DNA of 64,000 nucleotides from Macrocystis pyrifera (taxonomy: Eukaryota; Sar; Phaeophyceae; Laminariales; Laminariaceae): the NCBI GenBank assembly GCA_031763025.1, contig JASSKH010000038.1:1467001-1531000 (forward strand). Direction: 5' to 3'. The notes under the pieces were generated by a model. It saw nothing but the letters and a program-made list of their open reading frames with translations. It ran no database searches and was not told the DNA's origin. Shown here piece by piece: positions 42,191 to 54,599 of this stretch; the stretch's first letter is position 1, and the number at the start of each line of letters is the position of its first letter. A program made the translations under genes and the position numbers.

Positions 42191-42367
42191 ATTATAATAA
42201 ATAGTATTATATCGTACCTGGTAGTAGTGAGTGGTAGTGTACGTAGTCTATCTATATGCAGCCAGTCGTAGCAGATATCACTTGATATTATAGAGCAGTA
42301 GTACAACAAGTATAGTACATCAAATGTCCTCTGCTTTTGGGTGGTCGGCCCGCTCGGTTCTCGGCAA

Positions 42368-42376
42368 AGCAGCAGC

Positions 42377-42438
<62 letters not shown>
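42368..42438. repeat. (CAA)n microsatellite
   Basis: Over 20 CAA/CAG units. The Gln, Val, Leu and Cys frames here are shadows. Confidence 0.95.
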
Positions 42439-42439
42439 C

Positions 42440-45400
42440 TACCGATACCCCTGAATACCCGAGCGAGAGTACGTGCGCATGATATACATGGAACGATGCA
42501 CGGACGCACTTTTTCCTCGTACGAGTATTATTTTTGCAATGTTGCGCGGGGGTTCGGCTGCCCACAGCAGCAGTGAAGTGTATCATCAAGAACAAAACAG
42601 CAGTAGTAGTAGTAGTAGTATTGCTGTCACAGCTTACATACCAACTCAATCCTCACATCGTCAGTCGTCTGATGTCCCTGTTGCTCTGCTAACTGTTGCT
42701 GGGATGTTCAATCTCGCCAAGCAGCGATACGCGAACTAACTCCGTTGAAATTGTCCGTCAAGGTTCAAGATGCTGTACTTAGTGCGGACTGGGCCGCGGG
42801 GGAGGGGGGGGGGGGGGGCTGCTCTGTGTGCCCCCTACTATTACTAAAGGGATCTTAGCCACGGCAGGGAGAGGGGAGCCGGAGAACTACGAGGGCGAAG
42901 ATATAGTAGACGGGATGGAAACAAAGAACAAAAACGGTGCCCTGATGAGAGCGCGTTGCTATTATGGTACACTGGCGCGCCACCGGCTGGGATGCATGCA
43001 TGACACCGCTACTTATTACTTACTTACTGATTCACCGCCAAAGATACTAAAACCGCACCACGAGCTAACCCAGCAATTCCCATTCTAAAGCAGCACTACG
43101 AGAGTCCTACGGCAACCAGTAGCAGTGACCGTGACGTGGTTTGTACCTCTACCATTAATACTGCGTTGCACCAGCTCCTCGCCTGAAGTATTATTATCGT
43201 CGAGAAGTTCAACACCACCGTATGAACATCTCACACTGCTGTGGTGTTGGTGGGTCAAGGTTTGATTGGCAAACGTCACAGCCCTCCACACCAATTCAGC
43301 ACGCAAGAACAAAGTAACAAACACCGCCATTAAATTACTACTCTTGTCTGCTGGAAGAAAAAACCAACAACCGCCAAGGGGATTGCCATGCACCGAAATC
43401 ACGCTGCGGACATCTCACCTACGCGCAGACGTGCAGCAGCAGTAGTACTACAGCAGTATCTACTGCTGTGTCGCAAAATGTATGTGCGGAGAAGAAGCCC
43501 TATAGAGAGTCCAGCCACAGCAGTAAGTAGCAGAGAGAGGCTTGGGCACTTTGACGAGTCGTGTCTTGTTGTGAGATGCCAGGGATTGTGTGATTGTGCG
43601 TGCACTGCTACTGTTGTGCCACGGGCGCCGGCGGTGTTGCTCACGGCTGGGGTGCGAAGCGGGGGGGCGGGGTATGTCATACCAGGTATCTGCTTGTTCC
43701 AGGAACGATGCCGTCCATAAACCATCGTGACTTTCGACCACCGGGCTGTTCGAATCTCGCTCGGGTCGCAAGAGAATGTTCTCAGCTAAATATTTTGAGA
43801 GGCCAGAACACCACCTCTGTGTCCACAAAAGTACTTTTTGTACATACATGAGGTACGAGACACACTGAGAGAGTCGAAGAACACAACACAACACGCGCGT
43901 GCCACACGTTGCTGTCGTTGCTGTTGATGTTGCTGTCGTTGCTGCTGATGTTGTTGCTGTTATATTATGTTGTTGTTGGTGCTATATTATGTTGTTGTTG
44001 TTGGTGCTATATTATTATGTTGTTGTTGCTGTTATATGTTTGTTGTTGTTGTTGATCTCACATCATTCGCCCGTGGTCAGAACCTACAACATATATATAT
44101 ACGATATACTGCTGCTGTAAACAGGCAACAACTGCTGTGGTAAGTGTACAGTAGTATTAATAAATAGTACTGCTTTGTACACCTTGAAGCTTCTCGTACG
44201 GAACGAGGTACCCTCCCTGACTAGTGGCTGGTGTGCCTGGTATTATTATTAAACTGCGGTGATTGAGTTGCAACCAGCCTCTGGGGACAAATTACTTGGA
44301 ATGGTTTTGATATATATTTAACACTCTCCTCGTAAGACTGCAACAACAGGTAATATTCACTATACATACATACAGTAGGTACTCCGTACAATGATATATT
44401 GTGTCTAAGCTTGGCTTGGGTATTTCATGTACCGGACATGTGTACAAATATGGAATATAAACGAGACGTATTACGACGTACGCAGCTTGCAAAGGCAAAG
44501 TTGAGTATCAACTATTTAATCAGTCGAACTCACAGCTGACGTATTTCAAAATTTATATAATATGATACATGTTTCCAATATGTGAGTACCTGTACGGATT
44601 TTTTACTAATAATATGTGATCAAATTAGTCTTCTTGTATTCCCGTACAAAGCGGAATTCAACAAATACCTGGTATAATATGATAATAGTACCTATCTATA
44701 CGAGCCTTTCGAGCGAATGTAAATGGCGTGTGCGACAGAATGGCGGTCGAAAACGAACACACGCACTTCTCTCCTCCCTGCCCCGCGCTGTGCCCTATGC
44801 CCTAAACACAGCCCCCCACCTTTGGTTGGAGAAAGCTTCTTACAACACGCGGACGTCAGTCAGCGGACAATCCTGAGAGCGGCAAAAAGGGTAAACATGT
44901 GTGTATTTACACGAACTCGGAAACGGTTGCTTCGCCTGTAAAGCTCTCTGTACGAAAGTATATATTACCTGGTACCTGGTACCAAGTATACCTCTGGTAT
45001 TGGCACAGTTATTTTGCGTTTTGCCAAAGAGAGGAGGAGAACGCAGCTGCTGCAGCAGTCGGTTTAGTTGGAGGTATGCATACCTGGTGGTACTGCTGTA
45101 TTATTGTACACTGACTGCTGTCGAACGTTTCATGAATAGAATACTCGTTGCAATATGTGCAGGAACAGTCTTTTATGCACAGCTAAAGTATGTATTTTTT
45201 TATCATCCGGAGCAACTTGTACTTGTTGCATGAAGCTAAAATATACCGGTATAGCACTATTAGTAGTATGATATTTATTAAGAGTACCGGGCACATTGCG
45301 CTGCTACAGGTTATAGTAATTGCTGTAGTGCAAGGGGAATGAATGATGATTTATATTTGACCCGCCGAAAACTGATGTACAACACAATCGATGCGGTGAA

Positions 45401-45640
45401 TTGGTTTATTTCAGTCGAGTGTGTAGGTGTTGAGTCCACGAGGAAATATTGAGAAACTGCCGCCGGTTGGCTATCGGCCCCCTGCGGACCAGTCCGAGAG
45501 TCTCAGTATTGTTGTTATTACTGTATTTGCCGCCTGATGACGGATACCGGGTACCTCCTGCTGTAATGCTTCTTCTGCCGATGAAAGGGAATCCAGATTC
45601 CAGCGTGACTTCAGACATGTACGAAGATATCACCAATCAG
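42440..45640. other. Intergenic DNA with triplet repeats, no gene supported
   Basis: The stretch holds TTG/CTG clusters (43910-44060), many GCAGTAGTAC-type words and TACCWGGTA at 43680, 44666, 44966 and 44973. Several frames of 60-110 codons exist on both strands but none has a domain or splice support. Confidence 0.3.
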
Positions 45641-45648
45641 ACCTCAGT

Positions 45649-45790
45649 GTGTGTGTTGTCTTCACATTAAATCGTCCTTTCTGCCCAGCTTCGTCAGCAC
45701 ACCCAGAGTCCGTCCTGGTTCCTTATCCTAGAGAGGTACTAATTATATGGTCCACAGACTGCGAGACAGAGAAAGCCTAAAAGCAAAAAA
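45649..45790 (+). repeat. R2 repeat, diverged copy
   Basis: TTGTCTTCACATTAAATCGT, CACCCAGAGTCCGTCCTGGT, ATCCTAGAGAGGTACTA and CACAGACTGCGAGACAGAGA. Confidence 0.65.
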
Positions 45791-46341
45791 AAACGCAAAT
45801 CCATGAGTAAAGTACGTGAAATGCCAGCGTAGTGTACCGGGTGCGAGAACACAGCAACACAAGCAAGAACAGGAAATAAGAACATAATATAAAACAAAAC
45901 AGAAAAAATTGAAATGAAAGATTATACAAATGGCGCCCAAGGAGATCAGAAAGGCTACTATAAATATAAGAAAAGTATAAGTACTCAAGAAGGACAGATT
46001 TCTGCACGGACGAAGCAACACGACGGAGAGGAAGATACCGGCCTCAGGACGGCGGGAGGGGGGGGAAGGAAACAAAGGAGGAGAAAAGAAAAAAAAAAAA
46101 AAAAAAGCAAGAAGGAGAAGAGAGGAGAGAAAAAAGAAGAGAGAAAAATCACACTCCAGGCGGTGATAGGAGCATGAGTGCCCGTCTCTGCTAGAAAACC
46201 GATTCGGGAACCTGCACACACTTTCTGCCGACTCCTTCCTACTATCATCCATAGGTGTCAAATGTCCGTACTGCCGATGTCGCGCCCCTCCTCAAATGAC
46301 CAAATCAACAAGAACAAACAAAGTCTGCTCGAATTCGAGGG

Positions 46342-48604
46342 CTAGTCGAACCGATACCTAGCCACCCGATCTGTCATTTCGTTTCTGCATTCGTCGACAG
46401 CAATACCAGTACGACTGCCCCCCCCCCCCCCGCCCCCCCCCTTATCGCCGCTCATAGCGTCCTCAGCTGCGTGGCGCAGCCGACTTCCCTGCGCCGTGCC
46501 CCTGTGCCCCTCGCCATGAAACAGTCCGTCGCTTCGACGACCTTCTGGTACCACTTCCCGCTCTTCGTAGCGGCCCTCGGCCATGACAATATCTCTACTC
46601 CAAACCGTAAAGAGGAGCTTTCCATGGACCCCTCGGTGGTGGCTTGAAAAACCTTGAGATCGTCAGCTAGACAGTGGGCTCAGTTATTTTCTGGTCGGTC
46701 TGCTCTCGGTTTCTCCCCTCCAGCCACCGTCCCAAGCACTACCTTACGGGTCGCTCGCTCATTGGTCGTCCGCTGTACGGCCCCGGCAAAGAGGAGGCGT
46801 CGTTTGTGGATGGTCGCCTCAACGCTTTCGCCTTGTGCCTTTTTGAGGGCTTTGGCGTACGACATGAGGTGGTCGGTGCGTTGTTGGCGCTGGAAACCAT
46901 GTGATCCGTAGGAGGAGCTTGTGGTGTGCCGTTCGGAGCTCAGCGAAGTGCTTCTGGCCAAGAGTCCACGTCACACACCCGTACAGCAGGGTCTCCATCA
47001 CCTCGGCCTATAGCATGCGCATTTTAGAAGGAGCATCTTCCTTATCGTACAGCTCCCGTTTGAACCGCTTGTAGCATGCCCATGCTCGGATCCGTCGTGT
47101 GGTCTCTGGCATGCTGTTAGCACATGCGACGACAAGACCGCCCATGTACAAAAACTGCATCGTCTGTCTATACCTCTGTCCCGCTGCTTCGATGACGAGC
47201 GATGAGGTCTGGGGTGCCTGATTCGTTGTCCGCAGCAGCGTGGTCTCCGTTTTGTTTTCGGAGACGGTGAGGCCTGCTGCTTCAAAAACGGTCACAATGA
47301 CGGTCATCACCTTTGCAAGGCCCTCCGCCGATTTAGACACAATGCTTGCATTGTCCGCGTACAGCATACCCCATACTGCCTTCCGTACGCATGTTAGTGG
47401 GTTAACCTTCACCTCGTCTTCTCCGAGGCCCTCCTCGAGGTAAACCAAGTGCCTCAAAATACTTGGGTCTTCACTGAAGCGTATCAGCACGGCATGTATC
47501 ACAGCAACGAAGAAGACATTGAACAGAAGCGGTGGCAGCATACATCCTTGCCGCAGCCCCTGAGTGACATCAAACCATTCCGAGTGCTCACTGGCATCCG
47601 TACGCAAGCGAGCTCGCATGCGTTCGTGGAACTGGTGAATAACGGTGAGCATCTTCTCTGGTACGCCAAAGCGTGCGAGCACCACCCACAACGGCTCTCG
47701 GTCGACGGGGTCATATGCTTTCTGCAGGTCGATGAAGCATACCAGTATGTGCAGGGGACTTTTTCTAGCTCGTCCGAGTTCTTGCAGTCGGCACACTATG
47801 AACAGCATGTTGACTGTTGATCGTGCTGGGCGAAAGCTGCACTGTTCCTCGGGGAGTATCCCTTTAGCCTCGCAGTAGTTTCTGAGGCGGGACGCGACCA
47901 TTTTGAGCAGTACTTTGCCTGAACGAGCAACAAGCGAAACCCCTCGGTAGTTGTTGCAATCAGAGCGATCCTTCTTTTTATGAAAGATCATATTGGCCGC
48001 ATATTTATATAATTGAGGGACGTCACCCGTTCTCCACACGTCGACAGGTAGGTTGTGAAAGTACCGGATGAATTCGGGGTGGTCGAGTTTCAGTGACTCG
48101 GCCGGGAGGGAGTCTGGTCCCACCGCTTCCCAGCTTGACATACCCCGGATTACCGCCGTCATGTCATCCATGGTCGGTTCATCTCCAAGCGATGGCACCA
48201 ACAGCCGTTCTGGAAATAGAGCGCTGATGGTTGGATCAAGCTCAGACAATTTCGTGGTCAGGAGGGTACCGAAAAATCCCGCCCACCGTTCAAGAATGCG
48301 TACCTTGTCCCTGAGTAGGGTGCCCTCCTCGTCCCTTATGACCTGCTCGCTTCTCGCATTTCGACCGTCCAACCCCAACGTACCCTTTAAGTGCTTGTAG
48401 AAGCCCCGCTGGTCGTTGTTGGCGAGGAGTATCTCCGTTTCCACAAGGTACTCTTAGAAGTGAGCATGCAACGCTGCGTCAATCGCCTTTCGCAGGTTTG
48501 CCCAGGCCGTCCTCAGCGTCTTCCACGCGGTGTTGTCCTTCTCAATGCGCATGACTCGTCGGGCATCCTCCCTCGCCTTCCATGCTGATTCTATGGTGGC
48601 TTAT
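46342..48604 (-). pseudogene. 5'-truncated, inactivated LINE (non-LTR reverse transcriptase)
   Basis: The minus strand reads a linker (WKTLRTAWANLRKAIDAA) and then the [109 protein letters not shown] and FLYMGG. The C-terminal half is paralogous to 39809-40702. Breaks: TAA at 48454-48456, TAG at 47008-47010 where the other copy has Lys, a one-base frameshift near 46905, TGA at 46680-46682, and a further frame change before the end DRVARYRFD. The catalytic box reads YADN at 47350-47361 instead of the family's YADD. No endonuclease domain remains, so it is 5' truncated near 48604. Confidence 0.85.
47353..48453 (-). CDS. Open part of the LINE reverse transcriptase (fingers and palm)
   Basis: This is the uninterrupted segment downstream of the TAA at 48454-48456; the same frame stays open to the TAG at 47008. 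It holds the RT motifs in usual order: template-binding [19 protein letters not shown], first catalytic Asp in [24 protein letters not shown] and LYAD. Enzymes of this family need two adjacent Asp in the last motif, and here the second is Asn. Confidence 0.8.
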
Positions 48605-49148
48605 AACATTCACATGAATGATCTCTATACTACTACTAGTAGTGGTGTATCCCCCCCAAACTGATCTTGAGAACCAAACCAGACGCTTGACAAATTTAGA
48701 ACCGCTGTCTCGTTTTGAGGACAAACTACTTAAACTTAGAGTGGTCTGTCTCCAGAACCGGACTGCAGTCCTAACAGTTCTAAAAGGGTTAACCTCGGCC
48801 TATCGTAGGCGCAAGCATTGTTCGAATTATACTGTGAAAAAATGGCAGGGTCAACGGTGTCGGGTGGTTCCTTAGTTCAGGAACTCCGTCAGCGAAAACG
48901 TCGCTGACCAAAAATGCTACTCCAAACGGAAACCCCTATCGCATCATGCGTCGTCTCTACCACACCAGGACCACACCAGCAACGTGATGATCGCGGTGAT
49001 AATTCGGTGAAAGTAAAGCAAACGAAGATAAATGACAGCTGTGCTGTGTGGATATCCCTCTGGGCTTTCTTCATCCTGTTGACAATACGAGGGATCGGGA
49101 ATTGAGCTGCATAGTGTCTCAGGGCAAGCGTGATACTAGGTGATACTA
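48605..49148. other. Flank of the LINE, nothing recognised
   Basis: No frame or repeat is supported. The LINE breakpoint is near 48600-48605, after the GCCACCATAG that begins the linker. Confidence 0.3.
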
Positions 49149-49227
49149 TTACGGGGGGGCATAGTAAATAGGACCAAATATTGTTAGTAAAAATGGGTAA
49201 ATATATAGGCTTTTATGTATACCATAA
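49149..49227. mobile_element. MITE M1, copy 7 (right end lost)
   Basis: TTACGGGGGGGCATAGTAAA, AGGACCAAATATTGTTAGTA and ATATATAGGCTTTTATGTAT, then broken after ACCATAATAG. Confidence 0.75.
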
Positions 49228-49239
49228 TAGTAAAAAGAG

Positions 49240-50230
49240 CGCAGCTGTCGCAGGGAAACCGCGTGCAGGAGGATCTTTTTTACTCGTCAAATTGCACGCG
49301 CATCGCGGTCGGGTATCACAGCGACATTGAAAGGGGACCCTATTGTTTGGGTTGTTCCGAAAATGAAACTCAAATTCGATCGTAAACACACCGCCGAAGG
49401 GGCGACGCCAAACTGTTACTGTACAGGCAGTAACCGAGCGACCCAAGGAGACAGCTCGAGATTATATATTGGTGTTCGGCGTTCATACCGCAGCACCACT
49501 TTGATTTAGCTCGATGGGTACGGAGAAGCGGGAAAAGTGGCATGCGGTTTACATCAACAAGCACAGACAGGTCGACGTAAACTCCCTGATATGTGTGTCG
49601 TGATGGAGCAGTGTGGAACTTGAGGATGGACGAAATGCACACGATAAATGTACGCTATGGAACAACAGCCGATCGATTTCTTAATTGCGAATCGCCTTTT
49701 CGATGAGACTGACAGCCAAAAATGTTTTTTTTTTCGTTTTTGGAGAGATGCATTTCCCCTACTGTCAAAACTTACAACCTAAAAGAGAGTGATTTATAAT
49801 TGGCGACAGGTGTCCACAGCACCAAGAAGAACCAAAATCAACATTGGCGGTCCCGAGATGTCGAAGATCTCCCAATAGATGGAGGGGTATTTACGGGGGG
49901 GTCGCCTCCCCCTGTAACATTTTTTAGAGTATCCTCAGTTTTACGAGCCTGTTAAGATAGGTTTCCTGTTTGACCGTAGTGGAATGAATCGATACACCTG
50001 TCATCGATACATAATATTTGTCCTACGCACAGTAAGTAGATTAAACTTTGACCGCGAGGGAAACACATATATCTCACATAAAGAGGGTAAATCGGAAAGG
50101 CAATTCTCAATTAGGAAAATCGGCTGTTATATTCCTGGTATGGTATCAGTTATGGATGTGTCTTCCGTGCGGTATGTACAATTTTCTATAAAAAATATAT
50201 ATGAAATATTGTAGTAGGTACTATTTCGAG
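49240..50230. other. Intergenic DNA, nothing recognised
   Basis: No gene or repeat family is supported. A frame at 49984-50214 is open without features. Confidence 0.3.
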
Positions 50231-50324
50231 TAGGATTTCAAAAATTCTTCAACGGTTGACAAACGGTTTCACGAAGACGCTGCCTCTTTCCTCTCTCTGC
50301 GCCGTGTTGCGAACCGCAACCCAA

Positions 50325-50580
50325 AATCGGGTTGGTTGGTTTTGTTCGGTTGTTCACCGAAAAGTCGGCGGGTTTCGGTCGGGTTTTCTTCAGCAAACCG
50401 AAACAAAAAAAACGAGAAACCCGAGGAAACCGAGAAAAAACGAACACGTCGGTCGGTCTCGGTCGGCGTCTTGCAAATACACCGAAAAAAAACAAATATC
50501 GGTTCTCGGTCGGGAAAAACCGAAACAAGCCGACCGGAAAAAACGACTTTCGGTTTTCGGTTCACAACAAACACTGGTGG
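50325..50580. repeat. Cryptically simple CGGTT/AACCG-rich tract
   Basis: Interspersed CGGTCGG, TTCGGT, ACCGA and CCGAAA words over about 250 bp. Four overlapping frames on both strands stay open because of this bias; none looks like a protein. Confidence 0.7.
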
Positions 50581-50729
50581 TCATCGTCATAGACACCTTG
50601 GCACTGAGCCCAACATCAACGTTTCAACATGTGGGCACGAACAAATTGGACTTCCAGCAACAGTAGTAGATTCGGGCTAACTTCAACTTCCGGATTGTCC
50701 GCACGACCCAACACCTCGACATTACCCTA

Positions 50730-50826
50730 TTACGGAGGGCCATAGTTAATAGAACCTACGGTACTCACAAAAACCTATACATTTCCCTGTTTTTACTAAC
50801 GATATTTGGTCCTATTTACTATGGAA
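50730..50826. mobile_element. MITE M1, copy 8 (opposite orientation)
   Basis: TTACGGAGGGCCATAGTTAA at the left, with the centre in reverse (TTTTTACTAACGATATTTGG) and TCCTATTTACTATGG at the right. The outermost right bases are lost. Confidence 0.75.
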
Positions 50827-51339
50827 TAGAGGGTGCGAATATTCATGCCACTACAAGACAGCAGTGCGGCATAGGCCACTACAGTGCAGCAGGCTGCTAT
50901 AGTGCGGTAGGGCAGATACGTTTGGGCCCAATTTAGCTAGAAAATACTACATATTTGGAATCCCGTTCACAAGTTCTTCAATTTCGACGTCGTATACCCA
51001 CCCCGCGTGCGGGTCAAGAGCCCATGTTGGTTCAAAGACGGTTATACTGCCAGACAAAATGGCCACTGCGCGTGAGGAACGTCAGACAACTGTTAGAAGT
51101 GCTATGTATGGCACCCCTCCCTGCCGATGCACCCCTCCCTGCTGGCATGGATATGCGTCGGCACGATCTCCACAACCTTGGAGAAAGCGTGGCATCGCCT
51201 TTCGATGCTCTTGAAGGAAAACCCCGCGGGTAGACTTTAAAAATGACCCCTTACATACATATGGGCAGCGCCCCTGGGTAGTATGGAGAATAGCAATAAA
51301 CGTAAGACCTGGTTGTAGCATTGTTTTTGCCAGGGCTGT

Positions 51340-51500
51340 TCACGGATCGGGTAGAAATCTCGCGGGTCAGGTAGGGTTGGGTCGGGTCTGGGTGACCCAA
51401 CCCGACCCGATCCGTGAGAGTTTGAAAACTTCCTGACCCGACCCGACCCGACTCGTGGGATTTGGACAAGTTTCTGAACCGACCCGCGGTTTGGGGTCAT
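51340..51500. repeat. GGGTCGGGT/ACCCGACCC palindromic tract
   Basis: Runs of GGGTCGGGTCTGGGT are followed by ACCCAACCCGACCCGA and later CCTGACCCGACCCGACCCGA, so the single strand can fold into GC-rich hairpins. No function is inferred. Confidence 0.7.
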
Positions 51501-51639
51501 GGTCCGTGAAGAACCCTGGTTTTCGCAAGCTTTCCGCGGTAGGAGTGATATTGTTAGGCCTAAAAAGCATAGGGCACTGAACCACTAAACAAAAAGGCAG
51601 AGGCCTTATCCTTGATCCCATATTGTTTTACAGCACACT

Positions 51640-52760
51640 TCCAACAATTGTTAAGGCATTAGCCGGTTGGGCTACTGGTAAAAGGTGAGCCAACCAATTC
51701 ACCTACCCGGTGTAAGCCTTGCAAAACACTGCCCCCCCCCCCTCAGAATAGCGGGGTCCTTAGTCTTTGTACAGTGCGGGTCCCACTTAAGTACGGTGGG
51801 CCGCCAGACGACAATATGCGCATGCATATAAGTGAGACCCCTCCAGTGGTGTGGTGGAGTGCGGTCCGGAAAATATGAGACAACACCAGAATACAAAAGC
51901 TACTCTCAATAGTGCGGGGGCTAACAATGTATACTGGTACATGAGGGCTATTCCAGCTACAGCAGTCATGATGCAGTTTTCACGGCCATTAAGGCCCCTG
52001 AGCGATACCATCTTGTTGACGCATTAGTCTGTTGGGTCACCGGTACAAAAATAGTCATTTACGTTTCAATCTAAGCCTTCTGTCACGGCGAGCAGGGGGC
52101 ATTTCACCATTTTATTTGTGAACCCGGAGTTGTAGTACCTCGGAGGGATAGTATAGAAGGGGGTCGACTAAACGTGCGTGGGGCTCTGGGGGAGCTGGGT
52201 ATGTTGATCACTGGAAAGCACGGACTTGAACCAAACTGAGAACATGTGATGAACTTGTGCATCCCTGGCACGAAACGCTTGCTCTGAACACACGGAACAC
52301 TCGCCCTGAATGCTTGGAACGTTATCTGCACGCTCGTGAGTCACCCGCCTGACCTACCCCTCCGACTTGCCATGATCTCCGGGAACCCACACAGGTCAGA
52401 CCGTAGAATGAAATGCATGCTGCCTCACGCAATAACAGGACAGCAATACACAGGTGTACAAAATCGTGATGCGCATAGGGTCGCTTCCCGTAACACTTCT
52501 GACACTCTCCCTCCCCTCAGAACAGCAGGGTCCTTGGTCTTCGTGTGGGGCAGTACGTGCCGAATCCGAATTTCTTCACAATGCCTGGTGACCCAGGAAG
52601 AGTGTTTCATCATATCCTTGGCATGGCGAAACTCGTTTTTTTTTCTCCAAACGCGTATTCCTAGTGGGCGTGAGATTCGAAAGCACGACCGCTACAACCT
52701 ACGATACGCTCATGACGCCGCTCGTTACGGTATTAGCCCGTTGGGTTACTGGTGACAGGT
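51640..52760. repeat. Diverged repeat with tRNA-like A-box words (three sites)
   Basis: GCATTAGCCGGTTGGGCTAC (51658), GCATTAGTCTGTTGGGTCAC (52021) and GTATTAGCCCGTTGGGTTAC (52729) share an A-box-like core. Two of them lie near CAGAATAGCGGGGTCCTTAG (about 51745) or CAGAACAGCAGGGTCCTTGG (about 52518). No B box at tRNA spacing is evident, so these look like relics of a SINE-like element. Confidence 0.4.
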
Positions 52761-53112
52761 AACCAAACATTTAAAGTACATACGCACCTAGTCTAAAAAT
52801 AACACAACCATACGTACTATGGGCCGAGGTTGAGCGTTCTTTTTTTTTTCTGGAAGACAGTTTTAGTTGTGCAGGGACATGTGGAGCTCAAGATCAGGTG
52901 AGGGCAAGGTGCATCCCAATCATGTAGGACGCCTCTGAACCTTGGTGGCGTTTTTGGTTGCCAATTTTTTCTGCTGGGTACATTACAGAACACCTGTTGG
53001 GCCAGTTTCGTTCCTTGGTGGAAAATGCGGACGGGCATGCACACCTGGTGATTGTGGTACTGTACACAAACCAAGCAAAGAAAAGCGCACACGGACCCTG
53101 CCTGTGCGGGGC

Positions 53113-53310
53113 AGCGCTGATTGCAACCCTTGAGTACAACCCTTTGGGTAAACTTGAGGTCCGAGCTTAACAGCCGGGTGGAGATTGTGTTTTTTATGTT
53201 AGATGTGCGCCATAACCAACGAGCTAGCGGTCAGCGCTGACTGCTAGTGCCGTGGTTGCGGTTTATGTCGAACACGGCAAGTCGACGAAGGTTCGAATCG
53301 CTGAGCTCAT
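53113..53310 (+). repeat. tRNA-like SINE debris
   Basis: GATTGCAACCCTTGAGTACA and GAGGTCCGAGCTTAACAGC recur at 54600 (plus) and 54856-54910 (minus). A following segment has GAGCTAGCGGTCAGCG and GAAGGTTCGAATCGCTGAG, resembling A and B boxes about 65 bp apart. It does not fold into a tRNA that I can recognise. Confidence 0.4.
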
Positions 53311-53319
53311 TGTCCGATT

Positions 53320-54590
53320 GAATTAGTAGTAGTTAAAGAGGTGGTAACGGTGGCAGATCAGTGAGAAGGGGGGATCCTCTACGACTCCAAGATATGTAAA
53401 CATGGTGATGATCTACATCCCTATTGTGGAGAAAATTCATACAAACATACTGGCCCCACCCCCCTCCCGCCCCCTACCCTTCCCCCTGTTATTCATTCGC
53501 CTAGTCTGCTGTCACAGTTTAGATTTTCTGACGGTCCACCAACGTACATCTCAAACGCCAACCAACCCTGCTTCGATCGACAGAATACATATCAACTATT
53601 AATAACAAACCTGATCATGGAACAGTGACAAAGCATTGTCTCGCGGAAAGGCAACGGACACACCACGCCGACACCCTTTGCCGCCCTCCCCCCCCCCCCC
53701 CCCCCCACCGCCGCCCCCCCCGACAATATTCTGCTCGTTCGTGACGCGTTCTACGATAGAGGAAACACATTTCCGCTAAAATGTTTTCTGAATGACGGGG
53801 TTCCTTAACCCAAAATCGTCGGAACGTCAGTCGTGTTTCGAAAATGTCGTACTGGTATACTTGGGCCATGAAATTGTTCATCGGGACACAATTTAATTTC
53901 GCTGAATACAATTTTCGGGTGCACTATGGAGCTCCTTAAGGTCAACTGAGGAGCCTCAGAAAATCCAGGGTGAACGCCTATCATAGATCGCCTCTCTCGT
54001 GAAGTTTTCTGGGCGGTGGTCATCGAAGAAGATTGCCGACAGCGTGCCACGATCGTGGTTGCAAGTGTTCGGCCAAAATTTGTCGCACTACAATTTGTGT
54101 TGTATACTCGATAGTTCGTTTTTTTCCCTACGAATTGTAAACTTTGGAATATTTCATCTGCCATTCCTCTTCTGCATTTTCTCTAAATCATGTATTGGCT
54201 ATTGTGGGCTACAGAGCTGCACTCAAATAGGCCTCAGATAACACTATCAATAGGTGCTCCCCCTATAAGGCAGATACTCGCCTGTCTGTCCCGCGCTGAG
54301 GCAGTTCTATCCCCTCCTACCACCACCGCCTCCGCGAAGTGAAGCCGCCGATGTTGCGAATGGCGTCTCGTGCTCGTACACTGTTTTCTATCGTGTCTGC
54401 ATTCGAAAGTATCCCGTGCAGAGACTTCAGAGGACAAAACAATATGTCGGGAAAAGCTTTCGACGGCGACCGATTACGGCATAGGACCCACACCAGGCAA
54501 CCCGGGCTACTGCTGTAAGTGGGGTGGTAGAGGGATGAGTCCGAACCGCAAAATGGTGTACTATTAATAGTAGAGATACACGCTAACCCT
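53320..54590. other. Intergenic DNA, nothing recognised
   Basis: The stretch includes a C run at 53690-53720. Minus-strand frames at 53615-53911 and 53805-54164 are open without features. Confidence 0.3.
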
Positions 54591-54599
54591 AACCCTTAA

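Noticed and set aside
50256-50680. Overlapping frames of 70-136 codons on both strands
   Set aside because: They come from the CGGTT-biased low-complexity tract; no protein-like features.
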